Shown: positions 35,374 through 43,466 of the stretch, in pieces
Layout of the letters: each line of letters opens with the position of its first letter
Numbering within the stretch: the stretch's first letter is position 1
Source: an uncultured Acidimicrobiales bacterium
GTDB taxonomy: Bacteria; Actinomycetota; Acidimicrobiia; Acidimicrobiales; Bin134
Length of the DNA: 64,000 bases
Direction: 5' to 3'
NCBI GenBank assembly: GCA_951813325.1
Contig: OX638350.1
Span: forward strand, 496,001 to 560,000
Made by a program: the position numbers and the translations under genes
Notes under the pieces: model-generated
Seen by the model: only the letters and a program-made list of their open reading frames with translations
The model's database searches: none
Told to the model about the DNA's origin: nothing

Positions 35374-35392
35374 TAGCAAATTACTCAGCAGT

Positions 35393-35944
35393 TCAGATCG
35401 TCTGGGTGCCGTCTACTCCTAGGGCGATGGCGAGGAGGATGGCGATGCCGCCTAGGAGGCGGGCGGTTACTGACAGCAGGGGGGTGGGGGTGGCGCGGAA
35501 CCAGAGGAGGGCGGTGGTGAGCGCGGCGGCCAGCACTACCCCGGCCATGGTGCGAAGGGTGCCGTCGTGGGCGGCGGTGGCCAGCACTACGGCTACTAGC
35601 TGCGGGGTGAACAGCACGGTGAGGGCGATGAGGGCTACTTGAGTGCCGGCTCGGGGCTCGTCGTGGACGGGGCGGGCGGGGAATGCCATCCAGCGGAGTC
35701 CGGCTACCGCGAAGGGCACGGAGGTGGCTAGGCGCCAGGTGCCCACCGTCACTGATAGGGCATCCAGGATGGGATCGGCCAGGGCGGCCACCATCCACAA
35801 CAGGCCGATGGCTGCCGCCACGGCCAGGGCCACTCGGGGTCGCCACTGATCTCGGTTGGAGGGGCGCCAGGCCACGCTCAGCGCGCCCGCGGCTGGGTTG
35901 GCCGCGGCCAGCACCATCAACATCACCGGTCCGAGTCCGCTCAT
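35393..35944 (-). CDS. Multi-pass membrane protein of unknown function
   Basis: 183 aa with about six hydrophobic segments, for example MLMVLAAANPAAGALSVAW at the start and LLSVTARLLGGIAILLAIALG at the end. The opening 'N-P-A' followed by a polar loop recalls MarC-like proteins, but the match is weak. It is the last gene of a tightly packed minus-strand cluster (13 bases after the toroid-protein gene). Confidence 0.5.
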   Translation of the reverse strand: MSGLGPVMLMVLAAANPAAGALSVAWRPSNRDQWRPRVALAVAAAIGLLWMVAALADPILDALSVTVGTWRLATSVPFAVAGLRWMAFPARPVHDEPRAGTQVALIALTVLFTPQLVAVVLATAAHDGTLRTMAGVVLAAALTTALLWFRATPTPLLSVTARLLGGIAILLAIALGVDGTQTI

Positions 35945-35957
35945 GGTTTTCTCGCTT

Positions 35958-37118
35958 TCATGGCTTCATTCCTCCCAAATCGAATCGGTAGTCGGCCATC
36001 AACAGACCGGAGATGGCGTGCTGCTGGTCGTCCACCCGGGTCTGGTCGTCGTAGTACCAAGCACCATCGGCATCTTGGGCCTCGGCCAGTCGGGCTGCTC
36101 CGCACTCCAGCCGTTCCCGCAGGGGGGCGTCAGAGTCAGCAAGCCGAGATTCGTTCAGCCAGAGCCACTCCAGCCCGCCCAGTCCTTCGAGGATGGTCCC
36201 GTAGCCTCCGCCGCGGGGCATGGGCAGATGCGAGATCTTGGCCACACCTTCTCTCTGGGCGTCCCAGCGGATCATCTGGCCGAACCGGCCGGCCAAGCGC
36301 TGGGCGTAGGCCAGATGGTGGTCTTCCAGCCCCCATTCGGCCATCTCGCCTAAGGCGTAGGCCGCCCACTGGTCGGGCCATGGCGGGGGCCACAGCTCCT
36401 CCAGTTCGTCCCGCTCGGTGGCCAGGTAGTCCATGATGGCCCAAACCGGGGCATCCCAACCCTCTCCCGGGAAGGTCTCGTGTAGCAGGGCCAGCCCCCA
36501 GGCAGCCTCGCCAGTGGCGAAGCGAGATCTGATCTCAGGGGTTGGCGCCCCTGTCTTGGGATCCCAGAAGTTGAGCATTCCCCCATCGGGCAGCTGCTGG
36601 CCGACGAGGAACCGGCCCAGCGCCCTCATCTCGTCGTCGAAGCCCGGGTCGCCGGTGAGGATGCGCCGATGGGCCAGCGACACCAGAGTCAGCGAAGCAG
36701 TCCCCGCCTTCACCGGCCCCCGGGGCGACAGTGCCGGCCCCATGCCACCGTCATCGGTGTTCACCGCCCGCTCCAGCAGGTAGTTCATGCCCCGGTCGGC
36801 GGCTTCCACCACCTGGTGGTTTTGGCCTTGCTGGGCGATGGCCAGTTGGTAGAGCGACATGGTGCCCCCGGCGTGGCGGACCAGGTTGTAGCCCGGCACC
36901 GCCGACTCGGTGCGTCGGTCGTATTCGTACAGGTAGCGCCCGCTGGGCTCCTGGGTGCGGACGATCCAGTCGGCTCCGGCGTCGATGGCTGCTTGGCCGT
37001 CGCCGGGGGAGTATGGCGGGCACACCTCGGGCGCGGCCAGCGTCACCCGCAGCAGCCCGGCGGTGACCACCCAGACCACCAGCCACGCAACGATTCGCCG
37101 TTTGGCTGTCGGTCTCAT
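35958..37118 (-). CDS. Secreted alpha/alpha-toroid (prenyltransferase/squalene-cyclase-like) repeat protein
   Basis: 386 aa. An N-terminal membrane/signal segment (RIVAWLVVWVVTAGLLRV) leads into repeats such as AIDAGADWIVRTQEPSGRYLYEYD, LYQLAIAQ, ADRGMNYLLE...DDGGMGPAL, ALGRFLVGQQLPDGGMLNFW and CGAARLAEAQDADGAWYYDD. The GxW/GGM-type repeat spacing is that of alpha6/alpha6 toroids (terpene cyclases, thioester proteins, PQQ-type repeats). I see no DxDD or similar acid motif, so enzymatic activity is uncertain. It overlaps the HTTM gene by four bases. Confidence 0.65.
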   Translation of the reverse strand: MRPTAKRRIVAWLVVWVVTAGLLRVTLAAPEVCPPYSPGDGQAAIDAGADWIVRTQEPSGRYLYEYDRRTESAVPGYNLVRHAGGTMSLYQLAIAQQGQNHQVVEAADRGMNYLLERAVNTDDGGMGPALSPRGPVKAGTASLTLVSLAHRRILTGDPGFDDEMRALGRFLVGQQLPDGGMLNFWDPKTGAPTPEIRSRFATGEAAWGLALLHETFPGEGWDAPVWAIMDYLATERDELEELWPPPWPDQWAAYALGEMAEWGLEDHHLAYAQRLAGRFGQMIRWDAQREGVAKISHLPMPRGGGYGTILEGLGGLEWLWLNESRLADSDAPLRERLECGAARLAEAQDADGAWYYDDQTRVDDQQHAISGLLMADYRFDLGGMKP

Positions 37119-38194
37119 GGGTATCGCCAGAACCGGGAGAACAGGAACGTGGCCGGCAGCCGGGTCCTCACGAACCGGCGGGCGGCCTGGCCCTCAAGCA
37201 CGGTGCCGTTGCGATCCACCATGCGCCACGATGCCCCCGGCACCACCGTGATGTCGAACCGGGCCATCCAATCCAGCCACCCCACCCAGCGGCTGGGGGT
37301 GACCAACGTGCGGTCGCGGGTGGATGGAGTAGCCCAGATGGCCAGCGCGCCGATGGCGATCACGCTGAACACCTCCACCTGGGCGCTCACCTCGATGCCG
37401 ACGTGAAAGGCCACCGCCACCCATACTGCGGCCAGCCGAGTGCGGCGGAACCAAATCCCGAAGGCGATGAACAGCTCGGTGGCCACCGCCACCGGCGACA
37501 GCACCCATTGGAATGCCCGGGCCGTTATCACCTCCAGAATCGGATCGGCCAAAGTGCCGCCTAGCGCGTCGCGTACATCGTCCTGGTAGCGCAGGGTGCG
37601 GTCGTGCATCACTCGGCCGCCCACCCAGTCGGGGTCGATCAGCTTGGAGAACCCCGAGGCGAAGTAGATGGCGGCCGCCTCGAACCGTAGGAGCCAGACG
37701 GGCCACACCAAGCCCCGGTCATCAGGCGGCTGGCGGCGACGGGCGTCCAGCGACAACACCCGGCCGTTGTCGCACAGGGCCACACCGGCCAACAGGATGA
37801 TCAGAAAGGCCCGGTTGTGGCGGAAGTGGGTCTCCGACAAGAAGAAGTTGTAGGTCACCACAGTGAAGGCCACCCAGGTGGCGGTGCGGGACCAGCGCCC
37901 TACGGTCATCAGCACTGCGGCCGCCACCCCCGCCCACAGCAGCGCCACATACAGCCCGGCCGGCGCATTGGGGATCCACGGCCACCACTGCTGCTGGAAG
38001 ACGTCGTGGTAGGTGATGCCATCGAGGGCGTCGGCCAGAAACGGCTTCAGGTGCCAGATGACCGATGGCCCCAGCACGATGCGCACGATGGCCACGGCCC
38101 GAACGCTGGCTGGCTCATCGAACACGTCGTCGAGCCATCGTCGGCATCGGGACCGCCGGTCAGCCGCCACCGGGGGAGATGCCGTGGCCGTCAT
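37115..38194 (-). CDS. HTTM-domain (vitamin K-dependent carboxylase-like) membrane protein
   Basis: 359 aa. Residues 30-290 contain the HTTM pattern: VAIVRIVLGPSVIW, a YHDVFQQQWWPW loop, ALLWAGVAAAVLMTVGRWSR, NFFLSETHFRHNRAFLIILLAGVALC, and VWLLRFEAAAIYFASGFSKL (the family's YxxAGxxKL-like segment), then IAFGIWFRRTRLAAVWVAVAFHVGIEV. The family includes gamma-glutamyl carboxylase-related membrane proteins; most bacterial members are uncharacterised. Coupled by four-base overlaps to genes on both sides. Confidence 0.75.
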   Translation of the reverse strand: MTATASPPVAADRRSRCRRWLDDVFDEPASVRAVAIVRIVLGPSVIWHLKPFLADALDGITYHDVFQQQWWPWIPNAPAGLYVALLWAGVAAAVLMTVGRWSRTATWVAFTVVTYNFFLSETHFRHNRAFLIILLAGVALCDNGRVLSLDARRRQPPDDRGLVWPVWLLRFEAAAIYFASGFSKLIDPDWVGGRVMHDRTLRYQDDVRDALGGTLADPILEVITARAFQWVLSPVAVATELFIAFGIWFRRTRLAAVWVAVAFHVGIEVSAQVEVFSVIAIGALAIWATPSTRDRTLVTPSRWVGWLDWMARFDITVVPGASWRMVDRNGTVLEGQAARRFVRTRLPATFLFSRFWRYP

Positions 38195-38595
38195 AGTCGG
38201 CCCAACTCGCGGTCGTGGCTACGGATCACCGTGACATGGGGGCCCCGGGCGTTGCGATAGTAAGTGACGGTGGCCTCCAAGTAGAGCGTCGTGGTGTCAT
38301 CGGGAGTGTTGTCGGCCATCCAGTCCAGGGCGTGGTCCAAGAAGTCCACCACCGCGTCCACTCCAGAGAAGGCGTGGCGCTGGCGCCAGGGCCCCTGCAA
38401 GGCCCGCCAGCCGATCAGCTCGTCCCAGTCGTAGCCCTCCCAACGGCCGTAGGGCGCCGCCACTCGCTCTCCATCAGGCAGCACTCGCACCAGCTCCACC
38501 GCATATGTGCTGGACTCGTTGAACGGCTGGAACGCGAAGTAGTTGTGCGGATCCCGGTAGCCGTTGGCCACCAGCCCGAGTTGGACGATTACCAC
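38191..38595 (-). CDS. Small protein of the HTTM cluster
   Basis: 134 aa from a GTG at 38595; the open frame continues upstream (AAPPCPLWRRRGARWFAAA) towards the end of the thioredoxin-fold gene without an ordinary start codon, so the N-terminus is uncertain. It has an N-terminal membrane segment (WFAAAVVIVQLGLVA) and an outside domain (NESSTYAVELVRVLPDGERVAAPYG...TTTLYLEATVTYYRNARGP). No family recognised. It overlaps the HTTM gene by ATGA and probably works with it. Confidence 0.5.
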   Translation of the reverse strand: MVIVQLGLVANGYRDPHNYFAFQPFNESSTYAVELVRVLPDGERVAAPYGRWEGYDWDELIGWRALQGPWRQRHAFSGVDAVVDFLDHALDWMADNTPDDTTTLYLEATVTYYRNARGPHVTVIRSHDRELGRL

Positions 38596-38668
38596 CGCGG
38601 CGGCGAACCACCGTGCTCCCCGCCGACGCCACAGCGGGCAGGGTGGCGCAGCCGCTCCCGATGCCGCG

Positions 38669-39310
38669 TCAGCCGTCGTCGCCGTACCTCTGCTTGTAGG
38701 CCTCCAAGTCGGGCGGCAGGCGGTCGCGCTTTAGCTCGGCGAAGTTGTCGTAGGCGGTCAGCCAGCGCACGTGGTGCCACAGCTCCACCGCCTCTTCGGT
38801 CGACGCGGGCGGGTTGCTGATCACCGGGCCGAACAGAGCCGGTCCCCGACCGCCCTCCAGGCGGATGGTGGGTACGCCGAAGCTGCGGGTCTCGCCGCAC
38901 AAGATGGTGTGCTCGGCCTTCAGCGTCTCCCAGGTGCCCTCGTCAGCCAGGGCGTCGTCCACCAGCCCGGCGTCGAATCCGGCGTCCACCGCGGCAGCCC
39001 GGATGGTGTCAAGCTCGTCCACCGACTCCACCAGGTCGAACGCCCGTCGCCCGATCGCCTGGTAGTAGGCGCCGATGCCGTTGTTGCCGCCCACCTCGCG
39101 GGCCTTCACCGCGGTGCGCAGCGAGCGCACGCCCACGCCCCGGTCGGGGTCGAACTCGTCGATGGGCTTGTCCCAGTTGACGATGGCCAACGAGAACAGA
39201 CCCCAGGTGATGCTCACCTTTCCGGCGTCTTCGATCTGACGAACCCAACGGGCCGTCTGCCAGCACCATGGTCAAAGCGGGTCGAAGTAAAAGGTGATGG
39301 GCTCGCTCAT
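38669..39310 (-). CDS. Rv2466c-like DsbA-fold mycothiol-dependent reductase, candidate selenoprotein (TGA at active-site position)
   Basis: 213 aa if the TGA at 39272-39274 (codon 13) is read as selenocysteine. The frame reads ITFYFDPL-TGA-PWCWQTARWV, then ITWGLFSLAIVNWDKP, NNGIGAYYQAIGRRAF, FGVPTIRLEGG, ALFGPVIS and FAELKRDRLPPD. These match Mycobacterium Rv2466c (FWFDPLCPWCW...MSLAILN...GTPTIHVNG...FFGPVLS...ELKRTR) along its length. The stop replaces exactly the nucleophilic Cys of CPWC, giving UPWC. A hairpin follows at SECIS-like distance. The ATG at 39310 has GATAAT six bases upstream. The alternative is a nonsense mutation; a GTG at 39217 would give a product without the active site. 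Confidence 0.75.
39238..39257 (-). promoter_or_regulatory. Candidate bacterial SECIS hairpin
   Basis: Downstream of the TGA the message can fold as GACG-GCCC-GUU-GGGU-U-CGUC: a four-pair lower stem, a bulged U, a four-pair upper stem (one G-U) and a three-base loop beginning with G. Twenty-two bases separate the TGA from the loop. This meets the bacterial SECIS consensus as I recall it (loop G in the first two positions, 16-37 bases from UGA). Such short hairpins also occur by chance in GC-rich code. Confidence 0.5.
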
Positions 39311-39316
39311 GGGGTC

Positions 39317-39322
39317 ATTATC
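39317..39322 (-). promoter_or_regulatory. Leaderless-type -10 box of the Rv2466c-like gene
   Basis: GATAAT on the minus strand, six bases before the ATG at 39310. It shows that the full-length start, upstream of the TGA, has its own promoter. Confidence 0.55.
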
Positions 39323-39323
39323 C

Positions 39324-40346
39324 CTAACCGAGGATGACCTCGGCGATTGCGCGCAGCTCATCGGCGTCTCGGGCCCCCACGTTGATGCCGGTCACCGGGC
39401 TCTCCTCCCAGGCCGCCAGTCGGTCGCGGATCCGCCCCGGCGACCCCACCAGGGAGATCTCGTCGGCGAACTGGTCGGGCACCGCGGCGATGGCCTCCTC
39501 CCGCCGTCCCTCGAAGAACAGGTCTTGGATGCGGTAGGCCTCCTCCTCGAAGCCCATCCGGGCCATGAGCTTGGTGTGGTAGTTCTGGCCCTTGGCCCCC
39601 ATCCCGCCGATGTAAAAGCCCAGCGAGGCCTTGGTGGGGAACAGCGCCTGGGCCAGCTCCTCAGTCGAGTTGCCGGTGACCTTGATGGTGGTATGGACGG
39701 TGATTTCGAAGTCCTCCGATCGCCCGGCGATCGACTCGGCGTATACCTCGGGGCGGAAGGGGGAGTAGTACAGCGGCAGCCAGCCGTCGGCGATCTCCAC
39801 CGTTTGGGCGATGTTCTTGGGACCCTCGGCGCCGATGAAGATGGGGATGTCGGCCCGAAGGGGATGGGTCATGATCTTGAGCGGTTTGCCCAGGCCGGTG
39901 TCGCCCTCCCCCTTGTAGGGGTGGCTGTAGTAGTCGCCCTCGAAGGTCAGGTAGCCGTCTCGGGCGAGCACCCGCCGCAAGATCTCCACATACTCGCGGG
40001 TACGGGCCAGCGGGCGGTTTCCCGGCTGGCCGTACCACCCCTCCACCACCTGGGGTCCCGACACCCCCAGCCCCAAGATGAGGCGCTGGTTGGACAGGTG
40101 GTCGGCGGTGACGGCATGCATGGCGGTGGCGGTGGGAGTGCGGGCGGCCAGCTGCACGATGCCGGTGCCCAGGCGGATGCGCTCGGTGTGGGCGGCCAGC
40201 CACACCAGTGGCGAGAACGCATCGGAGCCCCACGATTCGGCGGTCCACACCGAGTCGTAGCCCAGCCGCTCTGCCTCTTGGGTGAGCGGCACGAAGCCCT
40301 CGGGCATCCCGCGGCCCCAATATCCCCAGACCAGTCCGAGCTTCAT
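39324..40346 (-). CDS. LLM-class F420-dependent oxidoreductase
   Basis: 340 aa from the ATG at 40346, which has TAGGGT (40354-40359) seven bases upstream. The luciferase-like barrel shows KLGLVWGYWG, LTQEAERLGYDSVWTAESWGSDAF, RIRLGTGIVQLAARTPTATAMHAVTADHLSNQRLILGLGVSGPQVVEGWYG and IPIFIGAEGPKNI. The actinobacterial subfamily uses F420 and typically acts on small-molecule redox steps; the substrate is unknown. Monocistronic. Confidence 0.9.
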   Translation of the reverse strand: MKLGLVWGYWGRGMPEGFVPLTQEAERLGYDSVWTAESWGSDAFSPLVWLAAHTERIRLGTGIVQLAARTPTATAMHAVTADHLSNQRLILGLGVSGPQVVEGWYGQPGNRPLARTREYVEILRRVLARDGYLTFEGDYYSHPYKGEGDTGLGKPLKIMTHPLRADIPIFIGAEGPKNIAQTVEIADGWLPLYYSPFRPEVYAESIAGRSEDFEITVHTTIKVTGNSTEELAQALFPTKASLGFYIGGMGAKGQNYHTKLMARMGFEEEAYRIQDLFFEGRREEAIAAVPDQFADEISLVGSPGRIRDRLAAWEESPVTGINVGARDADELRAIAEVILG

Positions 40347-40471
40347 GGCGGCGACCCTATCCCGCTCACGGCAGGTGAATGCTGTCGGGGTTGGGAGGGA
40401 CTGCCGATATCCCGATTCTCGCCTTATCCCGTTTGTCGGCAGCGGGGGTGGGGCCGGTAACATGGTTCCCT

Positions 40472-40708
40472 ATGTCCAGGGTCTGCCAGGTGACCGGTCG
40501 TCGCCCATCGTTCGGCAATAACGTGTCCCACTCGCACCGCAAGACGCGGCGCCGGTGGAACCCGAACGTCCACAAGCACCGCTTCTGGCTGCCGTCGGAG
40601 AAGCGGTGGGTCACCCTCAACGTGTCGGCCAAGGGCCTGAAAACCATCAACAAGCACGGCATCGAGAAGGTGATTGCCCAGATGCGCCAGCGTGGCGAGA
40701 AGGTGTGA
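40472..40708 (+). CDS. rpmB: 50S ribosomal protein L28
   Basis: 78 aa, full length: [20 protein letters not shown], then [15 protein letters not shown] and [15 protein letters not shown]. Structural component of the large subunit. The ATG at 40472 has a TAACAT box eight bases upstream. L33 follows after three bases. L28 and L33 side by side away from the main ribosomal operons is common. Confidence 0.97.
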   Translation: MSRVCQVTGRRPSFGNNVSHSHRKTRRRWNPNVHKHRFWLPSEKRWVTLNVSAKGLKTINKHGIEKVIAQMRQRGEKV

Positions 40709-40711
40709 CCT

Positions 40712-40873
40712 ATGGCTAGCGACAAGCGTCCCATCATCAAGCTGAAGTCCACCGCGGGCACCGGCTACACCTATGTGACCACCAAGAACCGGATCAACCA
40801 CCGGGAGCGGATCGAGCTGAAGAAGTACGACCCGGTGGCCCGCAAGCACGTCGTGTTCAAGGAGGAGCGGTAG
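40712..40873 (+). CDS. rpmG: 50S ribosomal protein L33
   Basis: 53 aa: [20 protein letters not shown], then [19 protein letters not shown] and [11 protein letters not shown]. The zinc-binding CxxC pairs of C+ L33 are absent, so it is the zinc-free (C-) type usually made under zinc limitation; the C- L28 beside it fits. Its end contains AAGGAGGAG, which could serve as ribosome binding site for the gene that follows. Confidence 0.95.
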   Translation: MASDKRPIIKLKSTAGTGYTYVTTKNRINHRERIELKKYDPVARKHVVFKEER

Positions 40874-41004
40874 CCACCGACGTCGACGAGCGCCGGGAGC
40901 ACCTGACGGCCGCGCTGCTGGCCGACGACCCTGCCCCGCCGCTGTGGCATCTGGTTGATTCCGGCCTCGCCGACGAGATCGTTCCCGAGCTGCCCGCGCT
41001 CCGC

Positions 41005-41649
41005 TTGGAGCAAGACCCCATCCATCGCCACAAGGACGTGCTGGCCCACACCATCGCAGTGGTGGCCAAGACCCGCGCTGATCTGGTTCTGCGGCTGGCC
41101 ACGCTGTTCCACGACGTGGGCAAGCCCCGCACTCGCTCTTACGAACGGGGCACCGTCACCTTCTACCACCACGAGGCGGTGGGGGCCCGCATGACTCGCA
41201 AGCGGCTCACCGAGCTGGGCTATCCCGAGCAGGTGGTAGACGACGTGAGCGATCTGGTACGGCTGTCGGGTCGGTTCAAGGGGTACGCCGACGGCTGGAG
41301 CGATGCCGCGGTGCGCCGCTACGCCCGGGAGGCCGGCCCCTTGCTGGGCTACCTCAACGAGCTGGTGAGGGCCGACTGCACCACCAGGAACCGCCAGAAG
41401 GCGGCCGATCTCCAACACCATGTGGACGAGTTGGAGGCTCGGATCGCCCGACTGGCCGAAGAAGAGCGCCGGGCCGCTGAGCGGCCGCTGATCGACGGCA
41501 ATGAGGTGATGGAGCGCTACGGCATCGGTCCTGGCCCCAAGGTGGGCCAAGCGCTGAAGTTCCTCTTGGAGCTGAAGCGGGCCGAGCCGGATCTGGACCG
41601 GGCGGCCACCGAGGCCCGACTCGACACCTGGTGGGCTGAAGAACATTAG
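41005..41649 (+). CDS. HD-domain protein, orphan C-terminal half of a CCA tRNA nucleotidyltransferase
   Basis: 214 aa from a TTG at 41005. It matches the C-terminal part of actinobacterial CCA-adding enzymes: DPIHRHKDVLAHTIAVV, RLATLFHDVGKPRT (HD at 36-37), VTFYHHEAVGARM, DAAVRRYAREAG, ADCTTRNRQKA and RYGIGPGPKVGQAL. The nucleotidyltransferase head (GGxVRD, DxD) is absent. Protein-like code continues upstream to 40870 (LVDSGLADEIVPELPALRLE) without a standard start codon, immediately after rpmG. A free-standing HD phosphohydrolase or a truncated relic are both possible. Confidence 0.75.
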   Translation: MEQDPIHRHKDVLAHTIAVVAKTRADLVLRLATLFHDVGKPRTRSYERGTVTFYHHEAVGARMTRKRLTELGYPEQVVDDVSDLVRLSGRFKGYADGWSDAAVRRYAREAGPLLGYLNELVRADCTTRNRQKAADLQHHVDELEARIARLAEEERRAAERPLIDGNEVMERYGIGPGPKVGQALKFLLELKRAEPDLDRAATEARLDTWWAEEH

Positions 41650-41701
41650 CTGAGCGGGTGACCCCACAACGGGCGATTGTCCCGTTAGCCTGCGTCCTGC
41701 T

Positions 41702-43450
41702 GTGTCAGAAAGGCTCAAAGCGGCCCGAATTCTTGTCCTCGTTGCCCTCTTGGGAGTGGCGTTGTCCTGCTCGCACGGTGATGAGGCCCCCGAAGAAGCC
41801 AGCACGCCCAGCACGGCAAAGACCGGTGTGGCCTCCGATCCGACCAAGACTCTGACCCCAGCCGTCGAAGTGGCTACGCCGACGCCCGATGAGGCCCCAG
41901 ACGCCGAAACCGCAGTGGAGATGGAGCTACCAGAGCCCACAGCGACTGCCGAGCCCACGCCGTCTCCTGCGCCCACAGCGACTGCCGAGCCCACGCTGTC
42001 TCCTGCACCCACAGCGACTGCCGAGCCCTCGCCGACTGCCGAGCCCACAGCGAGTGCCGAGTCTGAGCGTGATTGTTCTCCTTTGATCCCGGACGATCTT
42101 CAGCTATCCCACACGTCTCTTGCGCTGACCAGTATCGAGATATCGCAGGCGATATATCACTGCGCCCACGAGGTCGGACTGGCGTCCGCCGAGGATCCCG
42201 CAGCGATTTCCACGCTGATGTCCCGCGGTATTCGAGGTCCGCTGCTGCTGCTTGGTCCTTGGTTCGACACCCCTTTGATGGGTGAGCTTTTGATGGGTGA
42301 GCTCGGGCGTCTCGCTCCGGAGCGAATCGTGACGGCGGGGTTTGACGCGCCGGTGCTTCGATATGCCCTGGCCGACTATTCCTTCGAGCAGATCGCTGTC
42401 AACCAGCAGGCGACCTTTTCGCCTGAAGGGTTGACCAATGGCCGCGTGTGGCTCGTTGACAATGTCGAACAGGCCGTTCCATTGGCAGCCCTCGGCCACC
42501 AAATCGGTGTTGGGGTGTTCACCCTATCCGGTGACCTCCGAGCCTTGTCCCCAGAGATTCGGCATACGATCTCCAGCGCCTCCCAGGTGGAATGGCTCTC
42601 AGAATTCGGCGACGATGCTGTCTGGCAGTTGGAAGCAATCCGCCGGGGCGATGAAATACCCGGGGGCGGCTTGCTCATGTTCGAGCCCGGCTACGGTCGC
42701 CGCTTGGTAGCCATATACGGCCATCCGTCGACATCAGGACTTGGCGTGTTGGGAGAGCAGAGTCCCGACGAGGGTGTCGAACGCCTCCGTTCCATTGCCG
42801 AGGGCTACGACGCGGACGGTTCAGTGGTGCTGCCCACCTTTGAGATCATCGCCACCATTGCCTCGGCTGGCGCCGGTCGAGACGGAGACTATTCGACTGA
42901 AACCGCCCGGGACGAGATCAGGCCCTGGATCGAGATCGCGGCCGCCAACGATCTGTACGTGGTGCTGGATCTACAGCCCGGGCGAACCGACTTCCTCACG
43001 CAGGCCAAGATCTACGAGGAGTTCCTTCGCCTTCCCCATGTCGGGCTTGCGCTGGATCCCGAGTGGAGGCTCAAGCCCGACCAGGTTCACCTGCAAGAGA
43101 TCGGCACGGTAGACGCAGCCGAGATCAACCAGGTTGTGGAGTGGCTGGCCGGGATTGTCCGAGAAGAAGCCCTTCCCCAGAAGTTGCTGATCGTCCACCA
43201 ATTCCGGTTCTCCATGATCACCAACCGTGATCTGGTCGAGACTCCTCCGGAGTTGGCAGTGCTGATCCAAATGGACGGTCAAGGTCCGCTGACCGCCAAG
43301 TACGACACCTGGAACCTCTTGACCAACGAGGCCGACGCCGATCAGTTCAATTGGGGTTGGAAGAACTTCTACGACGAGGACTTACCCACCGCCACCCCAG
43401 ATCAAGTGCTGGCGCTTACTCCCAACCCGGTATTCGTGTCGTTCCAGTAA
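41702..43450 (+). CDS. Large lipoprotein with Pro/Thr repeat linker and cell-wall-type domains
   Basis: 582 aa. Signal peptide with lipobox VALSC (Cys23). Residues 50-120 are a low-complexity TATAEPTPSPAP linker encoded by a tandem repeat. The next part (ISQAIYHCAHEVGLASAEDPAAISTLMSRG...LGRLAPERIVTAGFDAPV) resembles cell-wall-binding repeat 2 proteins. The C-terminal 220 residues (GYDADGSVVLPTFEIIATIAS, YVVLDLQPGRTDFLTQAKIYEEFL, HVGLALDPEWRL, LLIVHQFRFSMI) look like a TIM-barrel hydrolase-like fold. It is probably anchored to the outer face of the membrane. Function unknown. Confidence 0.7.
   Translation: MSERLKAARILVLVALLGVALSCSHGDEAPEEASTPSTAKTGVASDPTKTLTPAVEVATPTPDEAPDAETAVEMELPEPTATAEPTPSPAPTATAEPTLSPAPTATAEPSPTAEPTASAESERDCSPLIPDDLQLSHTSLALTSIEISQAIYHCAHEVGLASAEDPAAISTLMSRGIRGPLLLLGPWFDTPLMGELLMGELGRLAPERIVTAGFDAPVLRYALADYSFEQIAVNQQATFSPEGLTNGRVWLVDNVEQAVPLAALGHQIGVGVFTLSGDLRALSPEIRHTISSASQVEWLSEFGDDAVWQLEAIRRGDEIPGGGLLMFEPGYGRRLVAIYGHPSTSGLGVLGEQSPDEGVERLRSIAEGYDADGSVVLPTFEIIATIASAGAGRDGDYSTETARDEIRPWIEIAAANDLYVVLDLQPGRTDFLTQAKIYEEFLRLPHVGLALDPEWRLKPDQVHLQEIGTVDAAEINQVVEWLAGIVREEALPQKLLIVHQFRFSMITNRDLVETPPELAVLIQMDGQGPLTAKYDTWNLLTNEADADQFNWGWKNFYDEDLPTATPDQVLALTPNPVFVSFQ
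41936..42043 (+). repeat. 36-bp tandem repeat encoding the TATAEPTxSPAP linker
   Basis: About three units of 36 bases, each beginning CCCACAGCGACTGCCGAGCC, followed by shorter variants. Units differ at a few positions. They code for the extracellular linker and could change in number by slippage. Confidence 0.8.
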
Positions 43451-43466
43451 GACCGCTGGATTCAGG

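Noticed and set aside
39294..40460. 388-codon open frame on the plus strand
   Set aside because: It mirrors the F420-type oxidoreductase gene on the minus strand, which has full family motifs and a promoter.
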